A DNA stretch of 7,346 nucleotides from Sphingomicrobium sp. GTDB taxonomy: Bacteria; Pseudomonadota; Alphaproteobacteria; Sphingomonadales; Sphingomonadaceae. Every line of letters begins with the position of its first letter. Position 1 is the first letter of the stretch. The position numbers were made by a program, and so were the translations under genes. This document shows positions 5,696-7,346 of the stretch, one piece after another. The notes under the pieces were generated by a model that was given only the letters and a program-made list of their open reading frames with translations, searched no databases and was not told the DNA's origin. Where the stretch lies: assembly GCA_030146725.1 (NCBI GenBank), contig JASLBJ010000190.1:1-7346 (forward strand). Reading direction: 5' to 3'.

Positions 5696-6616
5696 ATGAG
5701 CGCTGCCGAGCCCGCAATCCGCATCGAGCGGCTGTCGAAGACCTATGCCGGGGGCAAGGTCGCGCTTGACGAGGTCAGCTTCGACGTGCCGCGCGGCGGG
5801 ATCTTCGGGCTGCTCGGGCCCAATGGTGCGGGCAAGTCGACGCTGATCAACATCCTTGCGGGAATGGTCACGAAGACGAGCGGGACCGCGATCGTGTGGG
5901 GCTTCGACATCGACAGGCATCCGCGCAATTCCAAGCGCGCGATCGGGATCGTGCCGCAGGAAATCCTGTTCGACCCGTTCTTCACGCCGCGCGAGGCACT
6001 GGAGCTTCAGGCGGGCTTGTACGGAGTGCCCAAGCGCGATCGGCAGACCGCTGCGCTGCTCGCCGCAATGCATCTGACCGACAAGGGCGACGCCTATGCG
6101 CGCACGCTGTCGGGCGGAATGAAGCGGCGGCTGCTGGTGGCCAAGGCGATGGTTCATTCGCCGCCGATCCTGGTGCTCGACGAGCCCACCGCAGGCGTCG
6201 ACATCGAGCTTCGCCGGCAATTGTGGGCCTATGTAAAGGAGCTCAATGCGAAAGGCGTGACGGTGGTGCTGACGACGCACTACCTCGAGGAAGCCGAGCA
6301 ATTGTGCGACCGGATCGCGATCATCAACCATGGCAAGGTGGTCGCCAATGAGCCGACCCGGACGCTGATCGCGCGGGCGCAGGACAAGGCCGTCGTCGTC
6401 ACGTTCGATCGCGACATCGTCGCGGTTCCGACCGCGTCCTGCTTCGAGAACATCGTGCTGGTCGACGAGCGGACGCTCGAGATTACCTTTCGCAAGGATC
6501 GGGTCAATGCGGGCGAAGTGCTTGGCGCGCTTGCCGCGGAGGGTCTCTCGATCGTCGACGTGAAGACCCGTGAGCCCGACCTCGAGGACGTGTTCATGAG
6601 TTTGGTGAGCAAGTGA
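5696..6616 (+). CDS. ABC transporter ATP-binding protein, YadG-like (ABC-2 exporter type)
   Basis: This is a 306-residue cytoplasmic nucleotide-binding subunit that would power an ABC-2 type exporter. Motifs: Walker [10 protein letters not shown] (41-49), Q-loop VPQE (Gln88), signature LSGGMKRR (138-145), Walker [13 protein letters not shown] (158-169, catalytic Glu163), and H-loop TTHYLEEAE (His195). The strings [14 protein letters not shown] and [10 protein letters not shown], together with the C-terminal extension ending in [12 protein letters not shown], are very close to my recollection of E. coli YadG, which has a similar length. The start is ATG 5696 ([17 protein letters not shown]). 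A frame extension to 5627 is cysteine-rich, unlike the family, and covers the repeat region. No Shine-Dalgarno sequence precedes ATG 5696. The stop TGA 6614-6616 overlaps the nadB start (GTGA). The expected YadH-like permease is not adjacent: the next gene is nadB and the upstream gene is divergent. The substrate is unknown. Confidence 0.94.
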   Translation: MSAAEPAIRIERLSKTYAGGKVALDEVSFDVPRGGIFGLLGPNGAGKSTLINILAGMVTKTSGTAIVWGFDIDRHPRNSKRAIGIVPQEILFDPFFTPREALELQAGLYGVPKRDRQTAALLAAMHLTDKGDAYARTLSGGMKRRLLVAKAMVHSPPILVLDEPTAGVDIELRRQLWAYVKELNAKGVTVVLTTHYLEEAEQLCDRIAIINHGKVVANEPTRTLIARAQDKAVVVTFDRDIVAVPTASCFENIVLVDERTLEITFRKDRVNAGEVLGALAAEGLSIVDVKTREPDLEDVFMSLVSK

Positions 6617-7346
6617 ACGCCGATGTGCTGATCGTCGGATCGGGGGCGGCCGGGCTGACCGCGGCGCTCAACCTGGCGCCGACGCACAAGGTCGCGGTGA
6701 TCGCCAAGGGCAGCCTGAGCGAGGGCGCGACCGGCTGGGCGCAGGGCGGGATCGCGGCGGTGCTCGAAGAGGGCGACAGTTTCGACAATCACGTGCGCGA
6801 TACCATCGAGGCCGGCGCCGGGCTCAACGACCGGGCGGTGGTCGAGCATGTCGTCGGGGCCGCTCCGGCGGCGATCGCGCGGCTGATCGAGCTTGGCGTT
6901 CCGTTCGCGGAAGAGGGCGGAGCGCTCCATCTGACGCGTGAGGGCGGGCACAGTCACCGCCGCATCGTCCATGTCGCCGATGCGACCGGCTGGGCGGTGC
7001 AGGAGGCGCTGGAGAAGGCGGCTGCTGCACACCCGAATATCACGCTCGTGCCCGAAATGGTGGCGATCGACCTCATCACCGGACGGCATGCGGACAATTT
7101 CTCGACCAGCGGCGCGGTGCATGGGTTGTATGCGTACAGCCGCAAATCGAAGCTGGTCGAGACGCTCACCGCGCGCGCGACGATCCTTGCGACCGGCGGG
7201 GCGGGGCGGGCGTATCTTTATTCGACCGCGCCGCGCGGAGCCACCGGGGACGGCATCGCGATGGCGTGGCGTGCCGGGTGCCGCGTGTCGAACATGGAGT
7301 TCATGCAGTTCCACCCGACCTGCCTCTACAATCTCGAGGTCAAGAA
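6613..7346 (+). CDS. nadB: L-aspartate oxidase NadB, N-terminal part (3' end outside window)
   Basis: NadB is a cytoplasmic FAD enzyme that oxidises L-aspartate to iminoaspartate, the first step of de novo NAD synthesis, handing the product to quinolinate synthase NadA. The first 244 codons are present, against about 540 in E. coli. Motifs: the FAD dinucleotide-binding fold ADVLIVGSGAAGLTAAL (3-19), GATGWAQGGIAAVL (38-51), the active-site stretch LTREGGHSHRRIVHVADATG (107-126, Glu110), the second FAD segment ATILATGGAGRAYLYST (189-205), ATGDGIAMAWRAG (210-222), and NMEFMQFHPTCL (227-238, His234). These distinguish NadB from succinate dehydrogenase SdhA. The start is GTG 6613-6615, which overlaps the ABC gene stop by 4 nt and has GGTGAG just upstream. 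No earlier in-frame start is seen. The overlap implies cotranscription and translational coupling with the ATPase. The frame is open to the right edge. Confidence 0.96.
   Translation, partial: MNADVLIVGSGAAGLTAALNLAPTHKVAVIAKGSLSEGATGWAQGGIAAVLEEGDSFDNHVRDTIEAGAGLNDRAVVEHVVGAAPAAIARLIELGVPFAEEGGALHLTREGGHSHRRIVHVADATGWAVQEALEKAAAAHPNITLVPEMVAIDLITGRHADNFSTSGAVHGLYAYSRKSKLVETLTARATILATGGAGRAYLYSTAPRGATGDGIAMAWRAGCRVSNMEFMQFHPTCLYNLEVK

Noticed and set aside
5593..5724. N-terminal extension of the CHCC zinc-finger protein up to an ATG near 5724
   Set aside because: The extra residues are not family-like, and the extension would overlap the divergent ABC gene start and spacer. ATG 5592 gives the usual short form.
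6280..7314. 344-residue open frame on the minus strand, antisense to the ABC gene end and nadB
   Set aside because: The translation is low in complexity and Arg-rich with no family match. The opposite strand carries clear ABC ATPase and NadB motifs.
1..7346. Defence island, mobile element, CRISPR, RNA gene or biosynthetic cluster
   Set aside because: No transposase, integrase, terminal inverted repeats, CRISPR-like spacing, tRNA/rRNA sequence or recognisable system genes were seen. RecQ here is the ordinary housekeeping form with zinc and HRDC domains, not a defence-associated variant.

Overview
The window is a GC-rich, densely packed bacterial chromosomal segment with ten protein-coding genes, two of them cut by the window edges. 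The protein styles fit an alphaproteobacterium, most likely Sphingomonadales (Sphingomonas and relatives). These include a CHCC zinc-finger homologue of a complex I accessory subunit, a DUF2007/DUF924 pair, a YadG-type ATPase and a winged-helix regulator with a glycine-rich membrane tail. The taxonomic call is inferred from remembered family resemblance, not from a search.

Layout, left to right. (1) Plus strand: the C-terminal part of the RecQ DNA helicase, followed by an overlapping small DUF442/TIGR01244 phosphatase- or rhodanese-like protein. (2) Minus strand, convergent with the previous pair: a six-helix membrane protein of unknown function, with a perfect 21-bp tandem duplication just after its start codon. 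(3) Plus strand, divergent from that gene across an 89-nt spacer: an OmpR/CadC-type winged-helix DNA-binding domain fused to a polytopic membrane domain. (4) Minus strand, a tight four-gene cluster in transcription order: CHCC zinc-finger protein, TldD metalloprotease, DUF924 protein and DUF2007 protein. The first two overlap by 4 nt (ATGA), the others are 16 and 22 nt apart, and the last gene overlaps the regulator tail to tail by 32 bp. (5) Plus strand, divergent from the cluster across a 103-nt spacer: a YadG-type ABC ATPase overlapping (GTGA) the start of nadB (L-aspartate oxidase), which runs off the right edge.

Most of the content is conserved housekeeping: DNA repair and recombination, proteolysis, respiratory-chain assembly and NAD synthesis. 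I see no mobile element, CRISPR array, RNA gene, toxin-antitoxin pair or recognisable defence or biosynthetic system, and no clear sign of recent horizontal transfer. The points that merit a second look are the regulator with a multi-pass membrane domain and no evident periplasmic sensor, the 21-bp coding duplication in its divergent neighbour, a triple repeat with an exact 14-nt period in the zinc-finger/ABC spacer, and the ABC ATPase that has no permease beside it but is coupled to nadB.
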